Shown here one piece after another: positions 1 through 7,767 of a stretch of DNA of 33,317 nucleotides. Position 1 is the first letter of the stretch. The number at the start of each line of letters is the position of its first letter. The position numbers and the translations under genes were made by a program. Under the pieces are notes generated by a model. The model was not told the origin of the DNA. It made no database searches and saw only the letters and a list, made by a program, of their open reading frames with translations. Source of the DNA: CAZMSD01 sp964568855 (GTDB lineage Bacteria > CAIWAD01); NCBI GenBank assembly GCA_964568855.1, contig CAZMSD010000041.1, positions 1 to 33,317 on the forward strand, given 5' to 3'.

Positions 1-49
1 AATCAGTTGCTGTTTCACAAAGACTTAACCTGCTGAGTATGGTGGTTAA

Positions 50-652
50 TCAGGTTCAACAATCGGTGCGCTGCTGAATCTGAACAACGCCACCTGCGGA
101 CAATCGAACATCAGCGCTAACAATGCTGCGTCCCTGGCAGGAGGGTGGAATGCGGCCGTCTCATGCAACCTGACCTGGAACAATTCCGGCGGCGACGAAT
201 TCGTGGACGTAGACGATCTGGGCGGCAACCGCGTCGCGGATCCGCTGTTCTGCGACCAGGACTCGCTGGATTTCAGACTTCAGGATGATTCACCGTGCTG
301 GACGGAGGACTGCGGAATCATCGGCGCATCGGACCTGAACTGCGACGGCGTATCCGTGGAAGAGCGTGATGGAAGCTATCCGGCAGTGCATGCTTTTCGC
401 CTCGGAGATCCCTGGCCGAATCCTTTCAACCCGGTCGTCCACATCCCGCTTACAGTCTCACATCCCGGCAGAGTGAGTGTTTCAGTCTTCAACCTTCTTG
501 GAGAGCGGGTGGCTGTGCTGCAGGACGATTACCTGGCGGCCGGCGATCACCGGTACCACTGGGACGGCCGGGGTTATTCAAGCGGAGTCTATATGATCCA
601 GGCTGGAGTCGATGATCGGCTGGAATCTCGCAAGGTGCTGCTGCTGCGGTAG
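50..652 (+). CDS. C-terminal remnant of a beta-helix surface protein with FlgD-like Ig tail
   Basis: The frame is open from the stop codon at 47-49 to TAG at 650-652. The upstream part holds short Asn- and Cys-rich strands (NLNNATCGQSNIS, then WNNSGGDEFVDVDDL). They are followed by DPLFCDQDSLDFRLQDDSPC, the ending commonly seen in parallel beta-helix (Pmp-like) surface proteins of FCB-type bacteria. The last 80 or so residues form a FlgD-like Ig domain: PWPNPFNP, then VFNLLGERV, WDGRG, SGVY and the terminus SRKVLLLR. The first conventional in-frame start is GTG at 203, inside the conserved part, and two in-frame stops lie at 26-28 and 47-49. The gene is therefore either a truncated remnant or frameshifted near the window edge. 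The product would be exported and surface-associated. It converges on the regulator gene at 655 with only two bases between the stops. Confidence 0.6.
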   Translation, partial: SGSTIGALLNLNNATCGQSNISANNAASLAGGWNAAVSCNLTWNNSGGDEFVDVDDLGGNRVADPLFCDQDSLDFRLQDDSPCWTEDCGIIGASDLNCDGVSVEERDGSYPAVHAFRLGDPWPNPFNPVVHIPLTVSHPGRVSVSVFNLLGERVAVLQDDYLAAGDHRYHWDGRGYSSGVYMIQAGVDDRLESRKVLLLR

Positions 653-654
653 GC

Positions 655-2022
655 CTACTCCCCCTCCCCACCCAGAATCTCATCCAGCCTTGGCACGCTG
701 ATCCCCAGCTCCCCGGCGCAGCGCTCGCGCGCCCCGCCGTAGTACTCGAGCATCTTTCTGGCGTGCTCCAGCTCCACCTGGGCCAGGCTGCGCGGCCGGA
801 AGTCCTCCCAGCCGGCCGGGGCGCCGCCCTCCTCGATACGGCTGCGCACGTAGGGGGACAGCTCCTCAAGACCGATTTCGTCTCCCTCGGCGCTGACCAC
901 GGCGGCGGCGACGATGGTGCGCAGCTCGCGCAGGTTGTCGGGAAAGTCGTAGCGCTGAAGCTGCATGAGCAGCTCGGGCGCCAGGCGCAGGGGACCGCGC
1001 CCGGTTCGTTTCAGCTCGCGCCTGAGAAAGCGATCGGCCAGCAGGGACAGGTCGCCCATCCGTTCTCTCAGCGCGGGCAGGTGCAGCGAGTTGACCATCA
1101 GGTGATACAGCAGGTCGCGGGAGAAGAGGTCCTGGTACTCGCCTGCGTTCAGGTCCACGTTGGAGGAAACGATGAAGCGCACGTCGATCCCGCGGACCTC
1201 GGTCGAACTCTCGCGGTAGAACTCGCCGGCCTGGATCGCGCGCTTGAGGCGCACCTGCATGGGCTTGGCCAGGTGCGAAAGCCCGTCGAAGAACAGCGTG
1301 CCGCCGTCGGCCTGCTCGAGGAAGCCCTGCCGCTCCTCGCGCCGGCCGCTCCAGTCGCGGGCCTGCCCGAAGAAGTCCGCGGCGAAATGCTCGGGATCCT
1401 GGGCCGAGGCGTCCATGGCCACGAAGGGGCCTTCACGGCGCTGGCTGGCTTCGTGTATCGCCCGGGCGAGGCTTTCCTTGCCCGTGCCGCGCTCGCCCCA
1501 GATCAGGATCGGCAGGTCGCTGGCGGCCATCTTCTCCGCCTGGTGCAGCACGCGGATCACGCCGGGGTCCTCGGTGCGCAGCCTGCGGAAGGCCTCCGCG
1601 TGATCCAGGTCCTCGCGCAGCGGCCGCTCCGGCAGGTCCTCGATGCTCTGGTGCAGCTCCCCGTGCTCCATGGCGGCGCCCATCACCTCCAGCAGGTGCT
1701 CCTCGTCCACGGGCTTGGTGAGGTAGTCGAAGGCGCCCAGCTTCATGGCCTTGACCGCCAGTTCCACGTCGCTGACGCCGGTGAGCACGATCACGGGCAG
1801 CGTGATACTCCGCTCGCGCATGGCCTTGAGGATGTCCATGCCGCTGAGCTGGGGCATGTCCATGTCCAGCAGCAGCAGGTCGAAATCCTCGCGCTCAAGG
1901 AGCTCGGGCACCTCGCCGGACTCGTTCAGCACGACGGGTTCGAAGCGTCCGGTCTGCACCAGGAATACCATCAGGTAATTGGTCACCGCCGAATCGTCGT
2001 CGACGATCAGGATCCGCTTCAT
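655..2022 (-). CDS. NtrC-family response regulator (REC-AAA+-Fis HTH) with degenerate GAFTGA and Walker B motifs
   Basis: The protein has 455 residues. The receiver domain (about 1-120) has acidic residues D8-D10, phospho-acceptor D53 in LLLLDMDMP, T81 and K103. An AAA+ domain (about 150-380) follows, with Walker A GERGTGKES at 176-184. The usual GAFTGA loop is replaced by QARDWSGR near 220-227. Walker B reads GGTLFFDGL (240-248), so the catalytic acidic pair DE is DG. The later blocks VRFIVSSN, LPALRER and DFPDNLREL remain. A Fis-type helix-turn-helix sits at about 415-450. Family knowledge: GAFTGA contacts sigma-54 and the Walker B acid supports ATP hydrolysis. Inference: this is a DNA-binding regulator that probably does not act as a classical sigma-54 activator. 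Its ATG overlaps the TGA of the upstream kinase gene (ATGA), so the two are translationally coupled and likely a cognate pair. Confidence 0.88.
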   Translation of the reverse strand: MKRILIVDDDSAVTNYLMVFLVQTGRFEPVVLNESGEVPELLEREDFDLLLLDMDMPQLSGMDILKAMRERSITLPVIVLTGVSDVELAVKAMKLGAFDYLTKPVDEEHLLEVMGAAMEHGELHQSIEDLPERPLREDLDHAEAFRRLRTEDPGVIRVLHQAEKMAASDLPILIWGERGTGKESLARAIHEASQRREGPFVAMDASAQDPEHFAADFFGQARDWSGRREERQGFLEQADGGTLFFDGLSHLAKPMQVRLKRAIQAGEFYRESSTEVRGIDVRFIVSSNVDLNAGEYQDLFSRDLLYHLMVNSLHLPALRERMGDLSLLADRFLRRELKRTGRGPLRLAPELLMQLQRYDFPDNLRELRTIVAAAVVSAEGDEIGLEELSPYVRSRIEEGGAPAGWEDFRPRSLAQVELEHARKMLEYYGGARERCAGELGISVPRLDEILGGEGE

Positions 2023-4025
2023 CGGCCGGCCTCCCCCGCGCCTTCGCCGTCGACATTCCTCGATCCATGCCCGGGTCCCGTCGGAATGGCGATCCGGAAC
2101 AGGCTCCCCCGACCCAGTTCGCTTTCCACCGTGATACTACCCCCGTGCTCCCCGACGATCTTGTAGGCGATTGCCAGGCCCAGGCCGGTGCCGCCCTTGG
2201 CGCGCTTGGTCGTAAAGAAGGGATCGAAGATCTGCTTGCGGGTCTGCTCGGTCATGCCCCGGCCGTTGTCCTGCACCTCGATCCGCACATCGGGTTCCTC
2301 GTAACACGTGCGCACCGTCACCAGGCCCTTCTCGCCCTCGCGCATGGCCTGCCCGGCGTTGACGATCAAGTTCACCAGCACCTGCTCCACTTTCTGCGCG
2401 TTGCCGGTGAAGGTGGGCAGCCCTGGATCCAGTTCGAGCTTCAGTTCGGCGCGCTTGTGGACTTCCTTCTTGACCAGCCGCGCGGCGGACTCGATCAGCG
2501 TGTTGAGCTCGATGGTGTCGATCAGCTGGCCCTCGTCGCGGCGGGCGAAGCGCTTGAGATCCTCGACGATGCCCTTGATGCGCTCGGAGCCGTGTCCCAT
2601 GTCCTCCACCAGCGTCATGATGTGCTCGCGGAAGAAGGCGTAGGGCAGGTTGGCCACCTTGAACCCGGGGTGCTCCGCCTGGTGGGCGTCCACCACGGGC
2701 AGGATGTCCTCCAGGGCCTGGCGCACGATCTTGATGTTGCCCCGGATGAACTGGTTGGGATTGTTGATCTCGTGGCCGATGCCGCTCACCAGCTGTCCCA
2801 GCGAAGCCAGCTTGTCCGCCTGCTGGAGCTGCTGCTCGTAGGTCTTCTCCATGGTCACGTCGCGGTGGAATTCCACCACGCCCTCCACCTCCTGCTGCTT
2901 GTTGAGCACGGGGATGGCGTGAACCTGGTAGAAGTTCTCGCCGTGCTCGATCTCGCTCGAGGCCGGCGTCCGGTCCGCCAGCACCTGCGGCAGCCGGCAG
3001 CCGGCGCAGGGCTCTTCCGAGTCGAAAAAGGTCTTGTGACACTTGTCGCCCGGCTCGGCGCCGCTGCGGTTGGTCATCACCACGTTGTAGCCGCGGTCGA
3101 TCAGCATCACGTCGTCCGGGACCACCTTGAGCAGGGACTCCAGACGGCTCTGGGTCTCCTCCCAGCCGCGGTCCAGCCGTTCGAGGTAAGAGTCGAGTGC
3201 GCCAAGCTTCCGCTTCTGCTCTTCCAGCTCCCGCTTTCCGCTCTCGATGCGCTGTTCCAGCTCCTCGGCGCGCAGGCGGTATTCCTCGCCTTCCTTCTGC
3301 TTGTCGTTCAAGCGCTGGCTGAGTTCCTTGCGCGCCAGGGCCTGGTTGAGCATGCGTCCGATCTCGGAGAGCATCTTCTGCTCCTCGGGCAGCAGCTCGT
3401 TTTCCACTCCCCGGTAGCCCACCTGGATCTCGCCCACCTCTTCGCCCAGCACCACCAGCCTGGTGCGGATGATCTTGTCGCAGGCCGGCTCCGGTCCGAA
3501 GGGCACGCCGCGATACACGGAATGCACCACAGTCTGCTCGGGGAAGCGCATGCCGTCGCCGATGTAGGCCGGCAACCGCTCGAAGAACTCAGTGATCGAG
3601 TTCGAGGCCTCGATCCACTCCACCACCGAGTAGATGCAGGCCAGCTCCTTGATCCGCTCGTCCTTCTCCCAGTCCTCCAGGGAGCCCAGGCTGTCCATCC
3701 GGGAGCCGAAGAACACGAAGAGCTCGCGCCCCTCGTCCTCCAGCCGTCCCGTCCTGAGCGTGGTGGCATCGTCCGGGTCCCGGCGGCCGGCGATCACGGC
3801 GTCGGCGCGCTGGCCTCCCCGGGCCAGGGCCATGGCCGAGCGGCAGGCGCCCAGCGATACGGAGCAGAGCACCTGCTCGAGCACGCGCTGTTTCTCGGGA
3901 AGCTGTTCGATGCCGCAGGCGCTGCAGAGCAGGCGGCTGGAATGCAGGATCCGCTCGTCCCCGTCGACCACCAGGAGGAAGTCGAAGCAGCCGGTGAACA
4001 GGCTGATCAGGTTCTTGAGTTCGAT
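2019..4025 (-). CDS. Cysteine-rich PAS-GAF-PAS sensor histidine kinase
   Basis: This is a soluble kinase with no membrane segment. Numbering is from the first conventional start, GTG at 3971. Domains in order are an N-terminal PAS-like module (to about 95) with several cysteines including CSAC at 16-19, a GAF-like sensor (105-215), a coiled coil (215-280), and a second PAS (275-375) with C311 and the C322xxC325 pair. HisKA follows with H400 in SGIGHEINNPN. HATPase_c has an N box around N534-N538, G1 DNGRGM (568-573), F box FDPFF and G2 GGTGLGL (593-599). The PAS sequence continues 18 codons upstream of the GTG to an AUC codon at 4025, placed 8 nt after AAGGAG, so the start is taken there (668 residues). 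Inference: it autophosphorylates at H400 and passes phosphate to the downstream regulator. The cysteines and the upstream Fe-S enzyme suggest redox input. Confidence 0.88.
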   Translation of the reverse strand: MELKNLISLFTGCFDFLLVVDGDERILHSSRLLCSACGIEQLPEKQRVLEQVLCSVSLGACRSAMALARGGQRADAVIAGRRDPDDATTLRTGRLEDEGRELFVFFGSRMDSLGSLEDWEKDERIKELACIYSVVEWIEASNSITEFFERLPAYIGDGMRFPEQTVVHSVYRGVPFGPEPACDKIIRTRLVVLGEEVGEIQVGYRGVENELLPEEQKMLSEIGRMLNQALARKELSQRLNDKQKEGEEYRLRAEELEQRIESGKRELEEQKRKLGALDSYLERLDRGWEETQSRLESLLKVVPDDVMLIDRGYNVVMTNRSGAEPGDKCHKTFFDSEEPCAGCRLPQVLADRTPASSEIEHGENFYQVHAIPVLNKQQEVEGVVEFHRDVTMEKTYEQQLQQADKLASLGQLVSGIGHEINNPNQFIRGNIKIVRQALEDILPVVDAHQAEHPGFKVANLPYAFFREHIMTLVEDMGHGSERIKGIVEDLKRFARRDEGQLIDTIELNTLIESAARLVKKEVHKRAELKLELDPGLPTFTGNAQKVEQVLVNLIVNAGQAMREGEKGLVTVRTCYEEPDVRIEVQDNGRGMTEQTRKQIFDPFFTTKRAKGGTGLGLAIAYKIVGEHGGSITVESELGRGSLFRIAIPTGPGHGSRNVDGEGAGEAGR

Positions 4026-4039
4026 GGCCGGAGCTCCTT
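4023..4039 (-). promoter_or_regulatory. Shine-Dalgarno deciding a probable AUC start
   Basis: On the minus strand AAGGAG (4039-4034) is followed after 8 nt by AUC (4025-4023). The frame then runs without interruption into the kinase PAS domain (ELKNLISLF). No ATG, GTG or TTG occurs in this frame between the stop of the upstream gene and GTG 3971. The GTG has no ribosome-binding site of its own and lies inside a predicted PAS strand. Confidence 0.5.
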
Positions 4040-4059
4040 CCCGCGGGGAGGGCCCTGTG

Positions 4060-7000
4060 TTACCTGACGCGGAACCTCTCGGTGCCCACCTCGCGGATTT
4101 CCCGTTTGTAGCGTTCGCTGTGCGTCAAGGGCGGCTGGATTGAGCCCGCGCGGGCGCGCACCTCGGCGGAGCAGAGCCGCCCATCGATGCCGCCCAGGCG
4201 TTCCTCACCCGTGTTCCAGTAGTAGGGAGCGCGGTCGCCCAGCGCCTCGCGCACCACCCGGTCGATCTCGCCGCCCAGGTCCTCCACGCGTGAAGCGCCG
4301 TTCTTCAGGCCGAGGGCTTCTCCCAGCGCGGCCAGCACTTTCCAGCCGGGGTAGCCCGAAGGTGGCTGAACCGCGCGCCGGAAATGTGTCACGCGGCCCT
4401 CGAAATTGCAGCGCGTGCCCTCGCTCTCGAAAAAGGTGGCGGCCGGCAGGATCGCGTCCGCGAACTGGGTGGTCTCGGTCTCGGTCCAGTCCACCGCCGC
4501 CAGGAAGTCCACGTTCTGGAAGTAGGAGGCCGTGCGGTCGTTGCGCAGGGGATCCTCGCCCACGATCAGGGCGGCGCGGATCCGGCCCTCGGCCAGCAGG
4601 CCGCGCAGCTCCTCGCGGTTCCCCGCCCCGGGCAGCCCGCCGGCGGCTTTGCGGCCGGGCAGGAAGGCCGGATCGGCGCCCATGAGATCCATGGCGGCGC
4701 TGTTGGCGTTGACCCGCGGCAGCAGCAGGTCGGCGCGCAGGCCGGAGGTGCGCAGCAGCACCACGAAGGCGGCCAGCACCTCCATGTCCCCCGGTGCCTG
4801 GTCCTGCGGCCTGTCAGGGCTGTGGAAGAAGACCGGTCGCCGCGCGTCGCGGATCAGCCCCGCGGCTTTGCGAATGCGCTCCGCGTCCACGCCCGTCAGG
4901 TCGGCCACGGTCGCCAGCGGGAAATCGCGGCTGGCCAGGAACTCCCCGGCGCCGGGAATTCCGCGCAGGAGGTCGGCGTCGAAGCGCTCCTCGTCGAGCA
5001 GTACCTGCAGGATGCCGTTCCAGAGGATCGCCGCCCGGCCCCGCATGGGATCCATGCACACGTCGGCCAGCAGCTGGTCCGCTGAGTCCAGGCTCGAATT
5101 GCTGACGATCAGCCCAGCTCCCCCGCGCACGGCCTCGATCACGTCCACCGCCAGCACCAGGTGGTCGGCCTCCATGCTGGTGTTGTTGCAGATCACCAGG
5201 TCCGCGTCGGCCAGCACGCCGCGGTCGGCGGTGGAGGCCGTGATGCCCAGCAGGCGGTCCAGGCTGCCCGCCTCGCGGCCGGTGCCCAGGATCGACAGCG
5301 AACCCACGTTGCCGCTGCCCAGGCCCTCGCGGGCGATGCGGCCCGCCAGGTAGAGCTCCTCGTTGCAGAGTTCCGGTGATACAAACACCCCCACCGAGTC
5401 CGGGCCGTGCATTTCCGCGGTCTCGCGCAGGCGCCCGGCGATGTGGGCGCAGGCTTCGTCGAGTTCCACTTCGCGGTACTCGCCGTCCACGCGCAGGGCG
5501 GGGCGCTCGATGCGCTTCTGCTTGGCGAAGAGTTCGCCGCCGAAGCGGCCGTAGCGGCAGAGGTAGTCCCCCGGGACTCCCGAGGAAGTGATGTAACACC
5601 GCGAACCGCCGAAGCTCCTCACCCGCACGGGGCAGGCCAGCGAGCAGAAGGCGCAGTGGCTTTCCGTTTCCTCCGCGTTCAGGGAGGCGCGACCCGGGAA
5701 GGGGTACTTGACGGTCAGGGCGCCCACCGGGCAGGCGTCCACGCAGTTGCCGCAGCTCACGCAGTTGGTCTCCACCAGCGGATCGTTCATCGCCGGGCGC
5801 ATCTCGGTGCGGAATCCGCGGCCCACCAGGCCCAGGGCCGAGATGGGCAGCACGCGCTCGCAGGTGCGGATGCAGCGGGAGCAGAGGATGCACTTGTTGG
5901 GGTCGTAGACGATGTAGGGATGCCGCTCGTCCACCCGGTGCTTGCGCACGTAGCCCTTGAAGCGCTGCATGTCCACGCCGTACTCCTGGGCGTAGAGGCG
6001 CAGGTCGCAGTCCTCGAAACGCAGGCAGCCGCAGGAAAGACAGCGGGCGCACTCGTGGCGGTTGTCCTCGAAGTGGAAGCCGGTGGCCACCTCCTCGAAG
6101 CTGCCCTCGCGCTCCTCCACCGGCAGGTGGTGCACCTCGTGCCGCGGGCTCTCGGGCAGCTCGCCCAGCTCGGCCTGTCCCGGCACGGACCAGAAGGACT
6201 TGCGCACCGCGAAGGGCTCGGGCTCGAGCTCCTCGCCGGAGAGTTCGGCGTGGATCGCCCTGGCCGCCCGCTGCCCGTCGCGGACGGCGTCGATCACCAC
6301 CGTGGGCCCGTCGTCCGCCGCGTCCCCGCCGGCGTAGAGCCCGGGAATGTTTGTCCGCATGGTGCGCGTGTCGATCTCGATCGTGTTCCACCGTGAGACA
6401 TCCAGCGGATCTTTCCCGCCCGTCTCGGTCAGGCCCTCCAGCACGGGATCCTGGCCGATGGCCGAGACGGCTAGGTCGCAGGGCAGGTCGAACTCGCTGC
6501 CCTCGCTGGGCACCGGGCGCCGGCGGCCCGAGGAATCGGGCTCGCCCAGTTTCATGCGGATGCAGCGCAGGGCCTTCAGCCGGCCCTTCTGGGCCACGAT
6601 GCCCACCGGGGCGGCCAGCTCGAGGATCTCGACGCCCTCGTCGATGCAGTCCTCGATCTCCAGCTTGTCCGCCGGCATCTCGTTCTTGGTGCGCCGGTAG
6701 AGCAGGATCACCTTGTCGGCCCCCAGGCGCCAGGATGTGCGTGACACATCCATGGCCGTGTTGCCGCCGCCCACCACCACCACGGTGCCTCGCAGCTCTT
6801 GCGGCCGCTCGACCATCTCGCGCAGGAAGTCCACGCCGGCCACCACGCCCTCGGTCTCGAACTCGCCCTTAACGCGCATGGGCTTGCCCGCCCAGGCTCC
6901 GGCGGCCAGGAAGACGGCGTCGTGGCGCTGAACCAGCTCTTCCAGGCTTGCGTCATCGCCCACCCGGAAGTTCGTGCGGATTTCGGCGCCCGCCCGGCAG

Positions 7001-7755
7001 ATGAAGTCGATTTCCTGGTCCAGCAGTTCGTCCGTCAGGCGGTAGGCCGGGATACCATAGCGCAGCATGCCCCCCGCCCGCTCCATGGCTTCGTAGAGCA
7101 CCGGGCGGTAACCCTTGAGGCCCAGGAACCAGGCCGCCGTCAGGCCGGTGGGCCCGGCGCCGACGATGCCCACGGTCAGCCCGCGGTCGGGCTCGCGCTC
7201 GGGCGTCCCGTCGTAGACTCCCTCCACGTCGGTGACGAAGCGCTTGATGGCGTTGATGCCCACGGCGCTGTCCACCTCCTCGCGGCGGCAGACCACTTCG
7301 CACTTGCGCACGCAGACCCGGCCGCAGATGCCGGGCAGGGGGTTGGTCTCGCGGATCAGGTCCACCGCCCGGCGGTACTCCCCCATGGCCGAGAGGGCGA
7401 TGTAGCCCTGGGCGTCCACCCCCGCGGGGCAGCCTTCCTGGCAGGGCGAGGCGCAGTCGGCGTAGTGGTTGGAGAGCAGCAGTTCCAGGGCCGTCCTGCG
7501 GGAAGCCAGGATCCGTTCGTTGCGGGTCTCGATCTCCATTCCCTGTGTCACGCGCGTGGCGCAGGAGGGAGCCAGGTTGGGGCGCCCGGCCACCTCCACC
7601 GTGCAGACGAAACAGGAGCCGTAGGGCTTCAGCTCGGGCGAGTGGCAGAGCGTGGGGATCCTGTCCAGGTCCTGCTCCCGGACCACTTCCAGGATCGTCT
7701 GGCCCTCGCGCGCCTCGACGGCCTGTCCGTTGATCGTGATCTTGACGCTTGACAT
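4060..7755 (-). CDS. Fused NuoG-type ferredoxin / GltD-like FAD-NAD(P)H oxidoreductase / NuoG-SfrA-like molybdopterin-fold protein
   Basis: The protein has 1231 residues. Residues 1-80 are a [2Fe-2S] ferredoxin (C37, C48, C51, C65). Residues 85-180 are the Fe-S entry domain of GltD-type enzymes (C101, C105, C109; C144, C148, C152, C156). Residues 190-510 are the FAD/NAD(P)H reductase, with GIVGAGPTGL at 196 and VVVGGGNTAMD at 326. A cysteine cluster occupies 569-583. Two [4Fe-4S] sites follow (C622, C625, C628, C632; C665, C668, C671, C675). A molybdopterin-oxidoreductase Fe-S motif (C701, C704, C708, C733) leads into a long molybdopterin-oxidoreductase fold. The catalytic Cys/Sec of formate dehydrogenases is not visible, so the last part resembles NuoG or SfrA rather than an active formate dehydrogenase. 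SfrAB of Geobacter, an NADPH oxidoreductase, pairs the same two modules as separate proteins. Inference: this subunit links NADP(H) to the NuoE/F-like partners encoded just upstream. Confidence 0.88.
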   Translation of the reverse strand: MSSVKITINGQAVEAREGQTILEVVREQDLDRIPTLCHSPELKPYGSCFVCTVEVAGRPNLAPSCATRVTQGMEIETRNERILASRRTALELLLSNHYADCASPCQEGCPAGVDAQGYIALSAMGEYRRAVDLIRETNPLPGICGRVCVRKCEVVCRREEVDSAVGINAIKRFVTDVEGVYDGTPEREPDRGLTVGIVGAGPTGLTAAWFLGLKGYRPVLYEAMERAGGMLRYGIPAYRLTDELLDQEIDFICRAGAEIRTNFRVGDDASLEELVQRHDAVFLAAGAWAGKPMRVKGEFETEGVVAGVDFLREMVERPQELRGTVVVVGGGNTAMDVSRTSWRLGADKVILLYRRTKNEMPADKLEIEDCIDEGVEILELAAPVGIVAQKGRLKALRCIRMKLGEPDSSGRRRPVPSEGSEFDLPCDLAVSAIGQDPVLEGLTETGGKDPLDVSRWNTIEIDTRTMRTNIPGLYAGGDAADDGPTVVIDAVRDGQRAARAIHAELSGEELEPEPFAVRKSFWSVPGQAELGELPESPRHEVHHLPVEEREGSFEEVATGFHFEDNRHECARCLSCGCLRFEDCDLRLYAQEYGVDMQRFKGYVRKHRVDERHPYIVYDPNKCILCSRCIRTCERVLPISALGLVGRGFRTEMRPAMNDPLVETNCVSCGNCVDACPVGALTVKYPFPGRASLNAEETESHCAFCSLACPVRVRSFGGSRCYITSSGVPGDYLCRYGRFGGELFAKQKRIERPALRVDGEYREVELDEACAHIAGRLRETAEMHGPDSVGVFVSPELCNEELYLAGRIAREGLGSGNVGSLSILGTGREAGSLDRLLGITASTADRGVLADADLVICNNTSMEADHLVLAVDVIEAVRGGAGLIVSNSSLDSADQLLADVCMDPMRGRAAILWNGILQVLLDEERFDADLLRGIPGAGEFLASRDFPLATVADLTGVDAERIRKAAGLIRDARRPVFFHSPDRPQDQAPGDMEVLAAFVVLLRTSGLRADLLLPRVNANSAAMDLMGADPAFLPGRKAAGGLPGAGNREELRGLLAEGRIRAALIVGEDPLRNDRTASYFQNVDFLAAVDWTETETTQFADAILPAATFFESEGTRCNFEGRVTHFRRAVQPPSGYPGWKVLAALGEALGLKNGASRVEDLGGEIDRVVREALGDRAPYYWNTGEERLGGIDGRLCSAEVRARAGSIQPPLTHSERYKREIREVGTERFRVR

Positions 7756-7767
7756 GCTCCCCTTCCC

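Noticed and set aside
763..4067. Long plus-strand frames opposite the regulator and kinase
   Set aside because: Their sequences are Leu/His/Gln-rich shadows without family resemblance, whereas the minus strand carries intact receiver and kinase motifs.
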